A stretch of DNA of 64,000 bases, taken from NCBI GenBank assembly GCA_947561395.2, contig OX387185.1, positions 36,498,213 to 36,562,212 on the forward strand, given 5' to 3'. A model generated the notes under the pieces. The model was given only the letters and a program-made list of their open reading frames with translations. It was not told the DNA's origin and searched no databases. The stretch is from Buxus sempervirens (taxonomy: Eukaryota; Streptophyta; Magnoliopsida; Buxales; Buxaceae). How positions within the stretch are numbered: the first letter of the stretch is position 1; each line of letters opens with the position of its first letter. Shown here in pieces: positions 1 through 10,972 of the stretch. A program made the position numbers and the translations under genes.

Positions 1-437
1 AAGGTCAATAGTGCATCAGAATTTCCTAAGTCCTTCTTCCCTATACCCAAGAAAGTGGAAGCCTCTTTTTTATAACTAAGCTTTAGGGGTGGGTTCACAA
101 CTTTTTCAGAAAATCTAAGGCCAAGGATGGTTTCAATTTCTTCTATGGTGGGAGTCATCTCTTTATCATCAAAACGGAAGAGATTCAGCTCAGGTACCCA
201 GTGGCCAATCAAAGCTTCAATGATTTCCCACTTAAAGGGAATTTTAGGGAGGTGTAGGATGTGCCCTAAGTGAATGGAATCCCAACGAATCTCCTCATCA
301 AGGGTCATGGAGTTAACCCATCTATCATAAAAGGAATCCACAATATTGTACCTAGTAAGATTAGGAGGTTTTGATCTAACAGGTTGTCTTGCAGGAGGAG
401 ATTCAAAGGCAGGAGAAAGCGGCGTAGGGGAAGCCAT
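1..437 (-). CDS. DUF7745-like protein, antisense gene in E1 (partial, runs off the window)
   Basis: An open frame starts at the ATG at 437-435 and runs without a stop to base 1, giving 145 codons of a longer protein. It contains the pattern W-x-P-x4-FRFDD followed by MTPTIEEIETILGL, which I recognise as typical of DUF7745 proteins, a plant family of unknown function found largely in transposable elements. The E14 homologue (60573-62272) shows what follows: the rest of the domain, one intron and a coiled coil. The two changes that break the E14 copy in this stretch are absent here: E1 has TGG where E14 has TAG, and has no one-base deletion. A TATA box lies about 95 bases upstream of the ATG, at 528-536. 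The gene is on the strand opposite to the retrotransposon and downstream of the PMD gene in the same direction. Function is unknown. Confidence 0.72.
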   Translation of the reverse strand, partial: MASPTPLSPAFESPPARQPVRSKPPNLTRYNIVDSFYDRWVNSMTLDEEIRWDSIHLGHILHLPKIPFKWEIIEALIGHWVPELNLFRFDDKEMTPTIEEIETILGLRFSEKVVNPPLKLSYKKEASTFLGIGKKDLGNSDALLT

Positions 438-527
438 GGAAGCGCCAAAGAAACCAAGGAAAGCGAGAAAAGACGTGCTCAGGGAGTTTTTCGATTAATA
501 AAAGTGTCACAATGATGCTCCCTAGGA

Positions 528-690
528 GTTTATATAGAAAAAATCGTAAGACAGTAAATTCCGTAATTATATTACGGGCAAGGCTCGCCCGTATAGGAAT
601 TACGGACACGCCTGACCGTGAAAATTTCACGGGCAACGCACGCCCGTAATAACTTTACGGGCGCAGCCTGCTCGTAATATAAGTACGGTT
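528..690 (-). promoter_or_regulatory. Promoter of the DUF7745-like gene: TATA box plus palindrome array
   Basis: On the minus strand TCTATATAAAC (528-540) lies about 95 bases before the start codon of the DUF7745-like gene. Immediately upstream (about 565-690) is a cluster of TTACGGGC, GCCCGTA, TACGGAC and CACGGGC words in alternating orientation, spaced roughly 15-25 bases apart. The same layout is found at the homologous place in E14 (60325-60480) and in the LTR promoters of both elements. The promoter role is inferred from position. Confidence 0.6.
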
Positions 691-893
691 CCTTCGAAAA
701 AATGCAAAAAAATGGGAATTTTTAATTTCTTTGGTTTCTCTAAGCTTCACCTGTCCCTGTTTTAACATTCATCAGATAATAAATACTGTAAATAAAGAAG
801 AAAGAACACAAATGGAAATAAAACAAACTTCTTTTATATATATGAATGTTTACATCACTTTTGCCAAAAAATACAAAGGTACATGGGAGAATC

Positions 894-3821
894 CTAATCT
901 AATGGCCATGCAGGTCCGCTCCTACGGCCACGGCCTCGTCCTCTGCCTCGACCACGGCCTGTAGATCGCCTGCGCTCAAAGACATGCCGCACAATATTGC
1001 GGGCTGTGCTATGCGTCATCCTGCTTAAAACAGACTGAATATCATGCCACATATATAAAGGCACAAGGCCAGCAGTGGGATGATCAGGAGGGACGTACCC
1101 TGAAGTATCTACATATCCCGTAGAATCGGGATCAGACTCTGTACGGGAAGAATCCGCAGAAGGATCAACAGCAGCATGTGTCACCTCCGCATCCTCCATA
1201 TCAGGACTAACAGGACCAGCAGGAGCCGATGTCCCAGGTACATCAACCTCCGGCTCCACAGGCTCAGTAGCAGCCATCTCCACCTCGGGCTCTACAGGAT
1301 CAGCTGTAGCCTCCTCCATCACTGTAGTCTCCACGGTAGGCTCTACCACAGCGGCATCCACAGCCGAATCCATATCAACATCAGCAGATGTAGCAGGAGC
1401 CGTCTCAGCTACTGGGGCAGACTCTGGCACGTCCTCAGTAGCAGGTACAATATCAGCCTCGACCTCGGGCTCTGCTGCAGGAACCTCCACTGGACTAGGA
1501 GACGTCACGAACTCCACCCGTGCCACAGAAAACACCTCATCCCGGAAATGTATAGGCACGGGTGAAGCAGGTGAAGAGGGACCAGCTGTGTACTCCTGAA
1601 ACTAAGAGAAAAATTCAGTCAGAACAAGACAAACAAATACAAAAGCAGGAATGGAAATAAAAGAAGAAATTAACCTGAGTATCAGACGGACCCGCCTGGT
1701 CCTGTGCATCAGATGGACCCTCCTGGCCCTGGGCTCTGGCTAGCTGCCCCCGGAGATCGGAAATAGTGATATAGAGGGCGTCCTGCTCAGCGATCGCTGC
1801 ATCACGCTGGCGCTCTAAATCAGCATAGCGAGACCTGATCTCTGCCAACTGAGCCTCCTGAAATAGCAAAGAAAGAAGTCAGAAAAAAATGCTAATAAAA
1901 TGGAAATAGAAGATCAGAGAAGGAAGAAGGCATACCGTGGTGTCGTAGGCCCTAATCACTACCCCTCCTATCTCCGTGACTCCGCCACGGACAGGCATGG
2001 GTGACATCAGGCACCCAACAGAAGCTCGCCTGAACCAGGCATCATAGTCACCCTCCTCTAATAGTGTCTCTGCCTCAGTCCAATCTAAGAACTGGGCAGG
2101 ATCAACAGGCATAGGAGGATAGAAAGGAGTAGTATCTGGCGGGATGGCAGGAATCCGTGGCTCTCCCACATGCTGAAGGAAGAAGCGCTCGCCGCAATAC
2201 CAGATGCTGCCCAGCTGACCAATAAAGAACTGGTATCTCTGTCGTCTCTGGTCAGGGACAAATGCATCATCTCTGGCTGCCTGCAGGGCTAGCACCTCAT
2301 GAATGTCCTCCATCCTAGGGACAAATAGCTGAAAAACAGAACAAGACATCAGATATGCGAGTCCAGGAAGAAAAGAAAAGAAGAAAGTAGAGAAATTAAA
2401 GAAGATTACCTCAGACCGATACAACCTGTCTAAGTGGGCCCGGGCGGACCTGGGACGACTCTTTTCAGAGTCGTGCTCTACATGACACCATCTAAGTGCC
2501 ATGGGATACGTCTCCTCAGGCATCGTAGAGGTAGGGCGGAAATAGGGTATATAAACCCTAGCAAAAAACTACAAAAATAAGAAAAGAGTTAGAGGAATAG
2601 AAAATGAGAGATAAGGAAAAGAGAAAGAGAGAAAAAAGAAAAGAAATAAACATTTCACCTGCAGAAAAGGCCAGAAGAACCGGCATCCAACTCCAGCCCC
2701 TCTGGATGTAGAGAGGCCACTCACTGATCGGCGCAGGCCAGCCAGAATAGTACCAAATATGAGCGGGCCCCATGCATACCTCCTCGCCCGCTGCAGATCC
2801 CCCAGAAGACTCAAGAAGTGAGGACTAACTGAAGTCGTGTCCTCTGGGAAGAAGCAGGATCCCATCATATACAGAAAAAGAAATCGGAAGGCGAAGGGGA
2901 ATACATGATCACCGGCAGCAAGCTGGCCAAACTGCCTCCTCCCGAAAGTCTCTCTCAGCCATGTCAGAGACAATCTAGCTCTCCCCCGATCCCATGCCTC
3001 AGGAGGCAGCACAATATATCCAAGATAAGCTGCAATCTCATCAGCCTCTGGCATAGTCATCTCAGTAATAACATCACCGATCATCCTAATCCCGGTGATG
3101 AGTGTGAAATCAGAAGGCCGGATCCCAATCTCAATATCTGGGAAGTGGAAGCTCAAGGTCTCTGGGAAAAACCTCTCCAATAATGCTGCAATGAGGGCTC
3201 GATCCAAGCGAACGTCCGGGATGGTGATAAACATGCCGAAACCGTATAAGCCTAGCTCCCGACGATAGGCCGAACTGCAAGCTCTCAAAAATCTAGTGAA
3301 GCTGGCCCAGCTCCCTCTATAGTGGGACATCGGATACTCCAAAGGGATATCCGCCCTAACGCACGCTGAGGGATGAGTCCTCAAACCATGCAGAAGATCG
3401 GTGTCCCTAATCTGGGCAGCCACCTCCTCAGGGATCTCAACCCTGGTCCTGGCCTCATCTCTGCCACGGCCCCCTCTGCGGCCTCCTCTATGGCCCTCAT
3501 CATGGCCTCCATCTCTGCCTCCAGCTCTGCGCCTGCTACGGCTCCTATCTCTGCCCGAAGCCTCAACTGCCGGCTAAAGGAACAATTGAAAAGAAGAAAG
3601 GATCAAGGAGATGATTTTATAAAAAGAATGTTAAAATCCGAAGGGATAAAGAATACCTCTGGGGTCATCTCACGCGAATCCCCAGAAGGGAAATCTGGGA
3701 TATCAGAATCAGAATCCCTCTCGGTCCTCGAAGACGAGGCCACATCAGCAGGATCTCGCCTAACCCTCGAGGAGGAAGGCTCATCTGCAGGATCTCGGGA
3801 AGCTGATCGAAGGCGGGCCAT
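894..3821 (-). CDS. Plant mobile domain (PMD) protein, six-exon antisense gene in E1, apparently intact
   Basis: Exons on the minus strand are 3821-3657, 3573-2659, 2568-2410, 2328-1936, 1857-1675 and 1595-894. Every intron has GT-AG ends and every junction keeps phase 0. The sum is 838 codons plus TAG, with no internal stop. The protein has a Ser/Asp-rich start (1-55), an Arg/Asp/Gly-rich stretch (56-105), a PMD-like domain (about 130-350) with the family pattern D-x2-LI-x-A-L-x-ERF-x-PET-x-SFHF at 179-199, a conserved middle, a Glu/Gln-rich segment in exon 5, an acidic Glu-Pro-Val-Ala-rich region, and an Arg-Gly tail (GRGRGRGRGR) that could bind nucleic acid. PMDs occur in many plant transposons and in the MAIL1/MAIN proteins that act in transposon silencing and gene expression; the role of this copy is unknown. 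The ATG is supported by the matching start and splice pattern in E14. Confidence 0.8.
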
Positions 3822-4886
3822 CTACGGTTCAAATCAGGGAGTTGGTTAATTATTCTTGTTAAAATTTTTTTTAATTGCTTAATTGATTAACAGGAAAGAA
3901 GGCACTTTAGAAACTCCCAATCAAATCAGAAGTCAACTGAAGGAGTTTAATTTTCTGTTTGGAAATTTTAGTATGATATTTACTTATCTTTATCTCAATC
4001 AGGAAAATATATAAAAATTATATATAGGAAGTTTTAGGCTTCCTGTATATTCTCTTTATATGAAAAAGAAAAAAATATGTGTTAAGAATTGATCTTAATT
4101 TCCTCTTTTGGATTTTCTAAAGAAACCTAACCATCTAAATTTAATTGGTTGCAGGAAAGAAGTTCAAGCACATGTGTGTTGAGACTGGGATAACAGAAAA
4201 AAAAATGCCAAATCAGAAGTTATATACTAGAACCACTGAACGAAATGCGTGGAAAGAAAGGCATTGATCAGTATTACTAAAGACAATTCAAGGGTCACTT
4301 CAATGAGTATCCGTTTTTGCAGAGAAATACTTCAGACAATGGGTTCATCTTAACCAATTACAGAGCAAAGAAGAATTAGGATTTGTTAAAACCATGCAAG
4401 CAAGTATAACTTATGCCTGGGTTGTCAATAAGAAGAATCAGCTGGGTACCCCATGAATAAAATCCAAACTTGGGAAGATGTTCATTCAAACAACTAGAAA
4501 AAATACATGGGGATGCAGAAAACATAAATTTTCGGATAGAACAATGGTATAAAAATCAAAACAGTGTTGAATCATAAGGTAAATTAGCATGTGGAGGATT
4601 CCGAATCAAAAGCATTCAATCAGGAATGGAGGAATTGTACAAACAAAGGTTAATACATGCAAGAACAGAAAAATGGCATAACAGAAAAATCAGGCATTAT
4701 GGCCGATTGCACAGCAACTCCAGGAGAAGTATATGGCATTCACAGCATAACAGTTGCAGCAAAAAAGTAATCATCTAATGCCCATTCAAGAACAGAAATT
4801 TCAAAGCATATAGTTTGAAGAAATTGCTCAAGATGCATTGCAAAGTAGTCAATCAAAAAAAAAGAGGAATTGATTTTTCGGCATAC
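3822..4886 (-). other. Probable 5' UTR intron of the E1 PMD gene
   Basis: On the minus strand a donor AGAG|GTATGC (GT at 4886-4885) and an acceptor ACCGTAG (AG at 3823-3822), ending directly before the ATG, bound an AT-rich stretch of about 1.07 kb with no coding signal. E14 has the same arrangement at 56139-57253. The intron is inferred from paired conserved splice sites, not from transcripts. Confidence 0.5.
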
Positions 4887-5264
4887 CTCTGTGCAAGGTA
4901 AAAATTTGTATGAGCTTGCCTCAAAAGCAAGAGTTCTACTCACGTGAGAGAAAAATCGGTTGGCAAAATGGCACAACAGCAAGGTGCAACTGAAATGAAG
5001 TGGTTCGCCGGAGGAGGTGAATCGTTGACTGAAGAAAAGGCGCTGAAATTAATGGAGAGCAGTGGTCGCACGAGAGAGTTGACCGGAGAACAGTGAGAAT
5101 CGCCGGAAAAATGAGAAGCTCGCCGGAGAACAGTGTTCGTCGGACGCTTGGAGAAGAAGAAGCAAGGACCGGAGAAGAAAGCACGGTCGCAGAGGAAATA
5201 GGGCACAGTGCGAGCAGAGGAGAAATGGTCGCGTTCGCAAGCTTAAGAAGGAGTTCAAAATCCG

Positions 5265-5375
5265 TAACATCAATACGGGCATCAGACGCCCGTGAAAGTA
5301 CTACGGTCCCGGTCGCCCGTGCAACCTCTACGGGCAGGGTCTGTCCGTAAGCCAAATACGGGCGAAGCCATAAAT
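5265..5375 (-). promoter_or_regulatory. Palindrome array in the presumed promoter/5' UTR region of the E1 PMD gene
   Basis: Alternating words AATACGGGC, GCCCGTG, CTACGGTCC, GCCCGTGC, CTACGGGC, GTCCGTA and ATACGGGC occur within about 110 bases. The cluster lies upstream of the putative first exon of the antisense PMD gene. Sequence between it and 4886 is rich in CTCCGG-type words, resembling a plant 5' UTR. I see no clear TATA box. The E14 counterpart is at 55605-55710. Confidence 0.45.
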
Positions 5376-5714
5376 TGCACATTTTTATCATTTTCTCACA
5401 ATTTTTAGGAGATCAATGTAGATATTAGTTGTAAGTTGCAAGGATCGCCATATTACCCACTTTTGTTTAAAAATTTTGTCTCAAATCTCACTTCATAGCC
5501 CACAAGTGCTCAGTGAGAAGAGAGAGGAAGATTTGGCCCTTAAGCTGAGGGATTTCTTAGCAAATCTTCCATAATCAATTCTTTTTTCAAAAATCATCCA
5601 TCTAATCCTTGCAAAGTGCAATTGATTATACAAAAATCTCAGAAGGTGCAATTGGTGGGTCTTTTTGCTCTCTGCTTGTAATTGGTTCCAATTACCAGCA
5701 AAGAGGGGGCAGCT
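5376..5714 (+). other. Conserved noncoding end of E1 internal region with polypurine tract
   Basis: This stretch has no ORF but is conserved in inverted orientation in E14 (55259-55600), including the segment around GGTTCCAATTACCAGCA. It ends in AAAGAGGGGGCAGC (5701-5714) directly before the LTR, the expected plus-strand primer site of reverse transcription. Confidence 0.75.
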
Positions 5715-5814
5715 GTAGACACCCCAAATTGCACTACAAAATGAGAAAATAATAAAAACATGTAATTAGAGCTTAAAACAGGTCAAAAAGGCCTAAAAAT
5801 AGAATGAACAGGCT

Positions 5815-6130
5815 TTGCCCGTATTGGCTTCACGGGCCGATCTCGCCCGCAAAATATCTACGGGCAGGCGCGTCCGTAGTATCTATACGGTCCCCGTTGG
5901 ACCGTAGTGTATTTACGGGCATTAAAGACACGTGCAAGTTTTGTCATCCTCTCGATTTCCGAGCTTTATTTGAAGTCCAATATATCTTTAAACGAGCGGA
6001 TTATGTCTTTTATTCGCTGAGGCCACCTTGGTTGGCTATGGATGGGCATTATCTCCAACTTTTTCTCTATCCTGAGGATCAGGCTATATCTTTTTGGACC
6101 AACCATACCCCTGTGTGTGTCTATAAATAG
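5815..6130 (+). promoter_or_regulatory. E1 LTR promoter: palindrome array and TATA box
   Basis: Words GCCCGTA, CACGGGC, CGCCCGC, CTACGGGC, GTCCGTAG, ATACGGTCC, GACCGTAG and TTACGGGC are clustered at 5815-5930, about 190 bases upstream of CTATAAATAG (6121-6130). Transcription would start shortly after 6150. Array and TATA order matches the E14, E8 and E12 LTRs. Confidence 0.6.
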
Positions 6131-6309
6131 AGGCTCATTCCTCTAGCTAAGGGCCACGAAATTTTGAAGAATCAAAAGCTCCAAGAGAAGAATCCTTGCT
6201 GCCTGCCTGCTCAATCCAGGTAAGTCCCCTATCCCTTTTTATTTTCTGTCTTCAATTCTAGAAGTAATAGGATCATCTCTATTGCTGTAGAATAAGGCCA
6301 TATCTATTT

Positions 6310-6560
6310 TGTATCCCTAAACTTGTCTCCAAGTACCTCAAGGGTCTCTCTAGCCGTAAAACGTGAAGAGAGAACTAGGGGAAAGGGGAACAGGTGGATC
6401 CCTAGAATAGAACCCCATATCTGTTTTTTCCTTTTTTTTTTAGAATAAGGCCTTTGATTGTGTTCGTGTAACCAAACCTATCTACAAGTACCTCAAGAGT
6501 CTCTCTAGCCGTAAAACGTGAAGAGAGAACTAGGGAAAAGAGAACAGGTGGATCCGTAGG
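6310..6560 (+). repeat. Tandemly duplicated 155-bp module within the E1 LTR
   Basis: CTAGCCGTAAAACGTGAAG and its flanks, including the segment around CAAGTACCTCAAG, occur at 6350-6368 and again at 6505-6523. E14 has two copies (54456-54474 and 54614-54632, minus), E8 two diverged copies (about 38844 and 38980, minus) and E12 one (48384-48402). The module lies downstream of the LTR splice donor. Confidence 0.7.
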
Positions 6561-7506
6561 GTAGACCCCCATGTGCTCTAATTTGTGAGATGTGGCTGTT
6601 TTGAATATCCTGATCATGTTTTAATGCTTTTTATGATATATCTGAATGAATAACATAAATCTATGATGTTTATAGCATGAGATCCCCACTTTTTGATAAA
6701 ATTTGGATTTTTCACATATTTGCACCTACAGCACTGTTTTCGTGATTTTTGTGGTTTTAGGCTAGGATCTTGGATCTATCATGATCAATATGGTAGATCT
6801 GGATCCAGAAGCCTGAAAGTAAACTCTAGGGTTTCATGATGTGGTTTTTAAATTGTTTTTCATTATTGAGAGAAGACCCTACGGTCTCGGTTCTCCCCTT
6901 TCGGTGTTTTTTACTAATAAAGGTATTTTTGGTTTTTATTTTCTGATTTAATGTGAAATTTGGGCTTTATCTATGTCCTGGACTATTCAAGTTCAATTTT
7001 GAAATATTTTATAAAAATCATATTTTTCTAGATTTCTAGAATTTTGACTTGAAGCCAGATTTTTGGATTTTTCACTTTAAATTGATTTTATCTCAATTTT
7101 ATTTTGATCATGGAACCCTAGGAATGGTATGATCATGTTTGATAGTTCTGGATCAATCAGACTATTCATATGAAAAAACCATATATTTTTGCCTTTTTTT
7201 TGTGATTTTGTGTGATTTTTATAGCAAGCTTTTTCCTTTATTTTTAACATGAACAATACCTGGCAACCACCTTGCGTGGATGAATAGGGGTGCCTAACAC
7301 CTTCCCCTATTCATAACCTAATCCCCTTACCCATCTCTGGTTGTTTTTTTAGGAGGGATATTTTGCCCTAAAATTTGCCTTTTGTGCTTATTTAATATTT
7401 TGGTGTCCATTCACACCTAAATTGAATGGTGGCGACTCTTTGTTTTATTTAATCCCGCATGATGATAGAGGAAATCATTAGATTTGATTTTTTCCCATGT
7501 CTCACA

Positions 7507-7857
7507 GTAGTAACATCAACCATCGAAGAAACGATAAATAGGCGCACCTCGAGCCTGAGTTATTTCTTTTTCCTCTCCCTCCTCTCCTCTTCTCTCTTTT
7601 CTCTCTCCATCCCTATTTCTAATGCCTTCTTGAATGCTTGGTGTGGGTGTGCCTTTTGTAAGATGCCCATCAATCCCGATTTGCTCAATTCGACCTTCTT
7701 AAGCTCTTATGCTGACTTGAGTGAACGATTTTTTTAGCGGGTTTGATTTCTAGATCTTGTGTTTCATTGAATCAGACGCAGAAGCTCAGACTTCAGGGAG
7801 CTCTTGAACGGCTTCAGGAGTTGGCACGAAGATGGTGTTCTCAAGTAAAAAAACCTT
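7507..7857. other. Unassigned spacer between E1 and E2
   Basis: A pyrimidine-rich stretch (7555-7615) is followed by mixed sequence. Frames of up to about 90 codons exist but none is recognisable. It could be host sequence or the interior of the Helitron that ends at 12332. Confidence 0.4.
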
Positions 7858-10198
7858 TGTAACGCCCCGAACCCGGGTCAGTCCAAACCGGCACCCAACC
7901 CGAACCCGGTTCGCTACTGTAACAACCCGAATTTAGCTTAACAACCAAATCCAAGGTGTTACTGGCCCATATCAAATACATCATCAATAATATACCAGAC
8001 CAAAGAAATAAAATCCATTCACTTTATTATACTAACAGAGTTCTGGAAACAAGTATATGCGGAAGTGTAGTCTAAAATCCTCAATAAACATTTAAGTTGA
8101 TCATCAATCGTTAATATCAAAGTCTGGTAAAATAAACTGGTTACTATCTCTCTCATCTCTCTAGTACATCGAATCCAAATGAATAATAATCCAATCAAAA
8201 GTACTAAGTCTATATCAACCATCCACCTCAAACAAGATCCGGATAATAGTAATCCTCCAGTGTATACTTAGCTACCTCTCCCTGGAAATCACTAAGATCC
8301 CCCTCTCGCGTATCAGCTGAAAAATGAAATAAAAGTAGGGTGAGATACGAATATCCCAGTAGGTAACACATGCATGATTAAACAGTTAATATAAGTAAAG
8401 TAACAGTTCATGCACGATTAAGCAATATCGACTAATCAGGCTCGTATAATCATTCATATCATTCATAAATACAAAACAGTTTGATAAACAGTTCTAGAGA
8501 TGAATTTTAGCATGTTTTAATATAAGAATCCAATATCAAGATCGATAACATAATTCATACTTTGCTAGGATGCACTAAGCAGTCGCATCCAGCCAATATC
8601 TCAATCACATGCCTCCAGCATGTATACAATAATAATATCAAGTGTTGTGATTTCAGTGTCATTGTAGGACTCACAAAGATAGATAAACCTTTTGAGATGA
8701 TTCTCAACCAATTGCTATACCACCGTGCAACTTAGGAGCAATGCTACTAATGATACTCAAGTCCCATGCAGCGGAACTTAGACAAGAGCCGTAGTCACTG
8801 ACTTATTGCACACGTACCCATCAGAGTTGGCATGTACCACCAGCATGCAGCACCAGAATCAATACATGGAGATGGTCGCTTATCCATATGTACAGGGAAT
8901 CACCAGTGGCTCACCGGGGTGTCCCTCCAGACATAGGACTTTCCCAGACAAACTAACTTGCAAAGGAAGCGCGTCGCATATAGGAGTAACTCAACCCAAA
9001 TGACATATCCCTCAGCTATCTAGCTACAACTATGGATCCATAACCAGCTATGCCCACTAGACTCCAAAATTCCCTAAAATATAATATTTCTATAAGGGTT
9101 GGTGCCTAGCGGCATATAAAGGTTAAATCTGTCAATTACTTCAATATTCAGTCATCTGAATTCTGAATTCTCTTTATAAAGTTTTTCAGGTTTATAATGT
9201 CATTAAGAAGATGTTCTAGTAATTAAATACTAGTTAGGTTTTCCAAAAACTAGGTTTCTCCATTTCTTTCAAAGTTTGGCGACTAATGTCCTAAATGCCT
9301 TCCTAATTTATTTTTCTGTAAAACAGGGAATTAGATAATTTATTTTAGTCTTGAAACATCTTATTTAATCATTAAAATTGTCTAAAAATAGTTTGGAATT
9401 GAATCAAGATGTGAAATTATGAAAATCTGCAAAATCTGAACAGAGCGCCTAAGATCGCTCAGTATTGCCCCGGCGGTCTGTGGTTGGCAGTAGTTCAAAA
9501 TCGAACGCCGACGGTACATCTTCAAATGGTCTACAGTTTATAACGAGCGCCTACGATCGCCGAGCACAGTCGAGGTCGGCGGTCGTTCGAAAACGAACAG
9601 AATCAGTCCCAAAACATGAATTTTCTCGTCTAAACTCATTCTAAAATATTTATAACATGATTATCTAACTATATACATCATTACATATCATAAAAACATT
9701 CTTTTGCGATTAAACAGACATAAATACAAATCAATCGAATAAAACAGTGTCACCTACCTCTTTTACGCTGGTTTCTCTCCTTCTTCTCCAAACAAGAGTT
9801 CTCATAGGCGCGAGGTAATCCCTGGACGATGAAGAACTCAACCCAGCACCCTTCCTTCTTCCTCTTCTTCTTCTTCTCCTTTGGTCGCTCGTTCGTTCAA
9901 GGTTGTCGCTTGCGGCTAGTCAATACGAGCGAATTACAAAGAATACGTTTAGGTTATTTTAATAGGTATTTATACTCTTTGATCACATGCATCTCACCTA
10001 TAACTTCCCTATACACCCTGCCCAATCAGAATACATACCTCGATATCTCATGATCGGACGGTCAGATCTGCGTCTAATTCTGGATCTCCACTAATTAGAT
10101 CATCCCCTATAATAATAAAATATTTCCATCAATTATAACTCTCAATAATATTATTTATTAATTTAATTTATTATTTAAGGAAAATTCGAGGTTTTACA
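7858..10198 (-). mobile_element. E2: solo gypsy LTR of the TGTAAAACC / GGGGCGTTACA class
   Basis: On the minus strand it starts TGTAAAACCTCGAATTTTCC (at 10198) and ends GGTTCGGGGCGTTACA (at 7858), 2341 bp. Flanking five-mers are ACCTT (7853-7857) and AACTT (10199-10203), a TSD with one mismatch. The block around GATACGAATATCCCAGTAGG resembles the corresponding part of the E5 LTR. No internal region is present, so it is a solo LTR. Confidence 0.78.
9435..9600 (-). promoter_or_regulatory. Inverted-word array in E2
   Basis: GC-rich words GAGCGCCTA, CGATCG, GGCGGTC, GAACGCCGAC, GAGCGCCTACGATCG and GGTCGGCGGTCG are grouped here in both orientations, against an AT-rich background. The position inside the LTR resembles the arrays of other families in this window, with a different word. 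Confidence 0.45.
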
Positions 10199-10619
10199 AA
10201 CTTATTAAACCCTAGCTCTCCGCATCCGTTTTAGTTGGTTAATTTAATCTCAAAATCTTTTGGTTTTTCACTGATAATTACTGGGTTTTCTTGATTTCTT
10301 TTCAATTACCTGTTTAGTTTGGTGAAGAGGGCATGGAACTATAGAGCTTGATGGCGAAGTAGTTGCGATTCAATGCGTTAACCGGTTGGTGTATGTTCGT
10401 GCTTTAAGAGCCAGGTACTTGTAGTTCTTTGTTGCTTTCTAGAATTCCTTTTCTTCTTCTCTTTTTCCCTCAAGAAACCATGTAGAAGTTTTTGTTTTTG
10501 TTGAGTCGGTCTGGAGTTGAGACATATAAGTTTTCTCACTTCTTTATTATAATTTTTTTTTTCGTTTCACCTCTCTTCTCTCCTCTCAGATTTTCCTCTC
10601 TCCAGTCCCCACCACCACA

Positions 10620-10730
10620 ATGGCAATGACATTTCAGTTTCCTCCTTCAAGCAGCTCGCCTTTACCGAAGTTTTCTGGAAGACCAAAGCTCAGCTGCAAT
10701 GCTGAAGGTGACACCGAAGCAATGGACTAA
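10620..10730 (+). pseudogene. Short exon-like fragment, transit-peptide-like
   Basis: An ATG in a good context (CACAATGGC) opens a 36-codon frame, Ser/Pro-rich with few acidic residues at its start, like an organelle transit peptide. It closes at TAA (10728-10730). A possible splice donor CG|GTGAGTATG follows at about 10754. A gene-rich composition and a pyrimidine-rich leader precede it. I do not recognise the parent gene. In a Helitron context it reads as a captured 5' fragment; it could also be a remnant host exon. Confidence 0.35.
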
Positions 10731-10972
10731 CTCCGGCGACTTTTACGTCTTCGGTGAGTATGATTTCATAGTTGGGTTTGGTACATAGGATGAGTGACTT
10801 GGTTGGGTTAATCTCTGTAAATGAATGAAAGAAAGGAAAAAAAAAAACAAAGAAAAGAAAGAAGGGAATCTGGCTTTTTCCCGAATCATGAGATTTGTGA
10901 GACCTTGACTTTAATAGAGGTTTTCACAGCATTACAGGGAAGAAATAAAATTTTTTTTGGGGGGTTTTCTTA

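Larger units (their letters stand above)
1..7506 (+). mobile_element. E1: Tat/Ogre-type Ty3-gypsy retrotransposon, 3' part
   Basis: A polypurine tract (AAGAGGGGGCAGC, ending at 5714) directly precedes an LTR that opens TGTAGACACCCC and closes TGTCTCACA, so the element runs left to right and continues beyond the window start. All protein-coding sequence visible in it lies on the opposite strand. The class is assigned from the homologous copy E14 near the right end, where the same block follows a Tat/Ogre-type integrase. The 5' LTR, gag and pol of E1 are outside the window, so its TSD and completeness cannot be judged. The base following the LTR is 7507. Confidence 0.88.
5715..7506 (+). repeat. 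3' LTR of E1
   Basis: This 1792-bp LTR starts TGTAGACACCCCAAATTGCA and ends CATGTCTCACA. In order it contains a palindrome array (5815-5930), a TATA box CTATAAATAG (6121-6130), a splice donor CCAG|GTAAGT (GT at 6220), a duplicated segment with CTAGCCGTAAAACGTGAAG (6350 and 6505), a conserved stretch CCTAACACCTTCCCCTATTC near 7300, and a primer-site-like TGGCGACTC (7430-7438). E8, E12 and the E14 LTR are the same family. Confidence 0.88.

Noticed and set aside
1176-1565. Plus-strand 129-codon frame over PMD exon 6 (and its mirror at 59484-59927)
   Set aside because: Shadow of the acidic repeat-like coding region; the sense frame has exon structure and conservation.
4936-5391. 151-codon minus-strand frame upstream of the E1 PMD gene
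   Set aside because: Frame is not kept in E14, composition is that of a CTCCGG-rich 5' UTR, and it crosses the palindrome array. Overlapping frames in both other phases are equally long.
8019-8231. 70-codon minus-strand frame in E2
   Set aside because: Inside the LTR, no motif, not conserved in the related E5 LTR as far as I can see.
9829-10053. 74-codon frame near the start of E2
   Set aside because: Lies inside LTR sequence, begins with a pyrimidine-rich low-complexity run, no family match.
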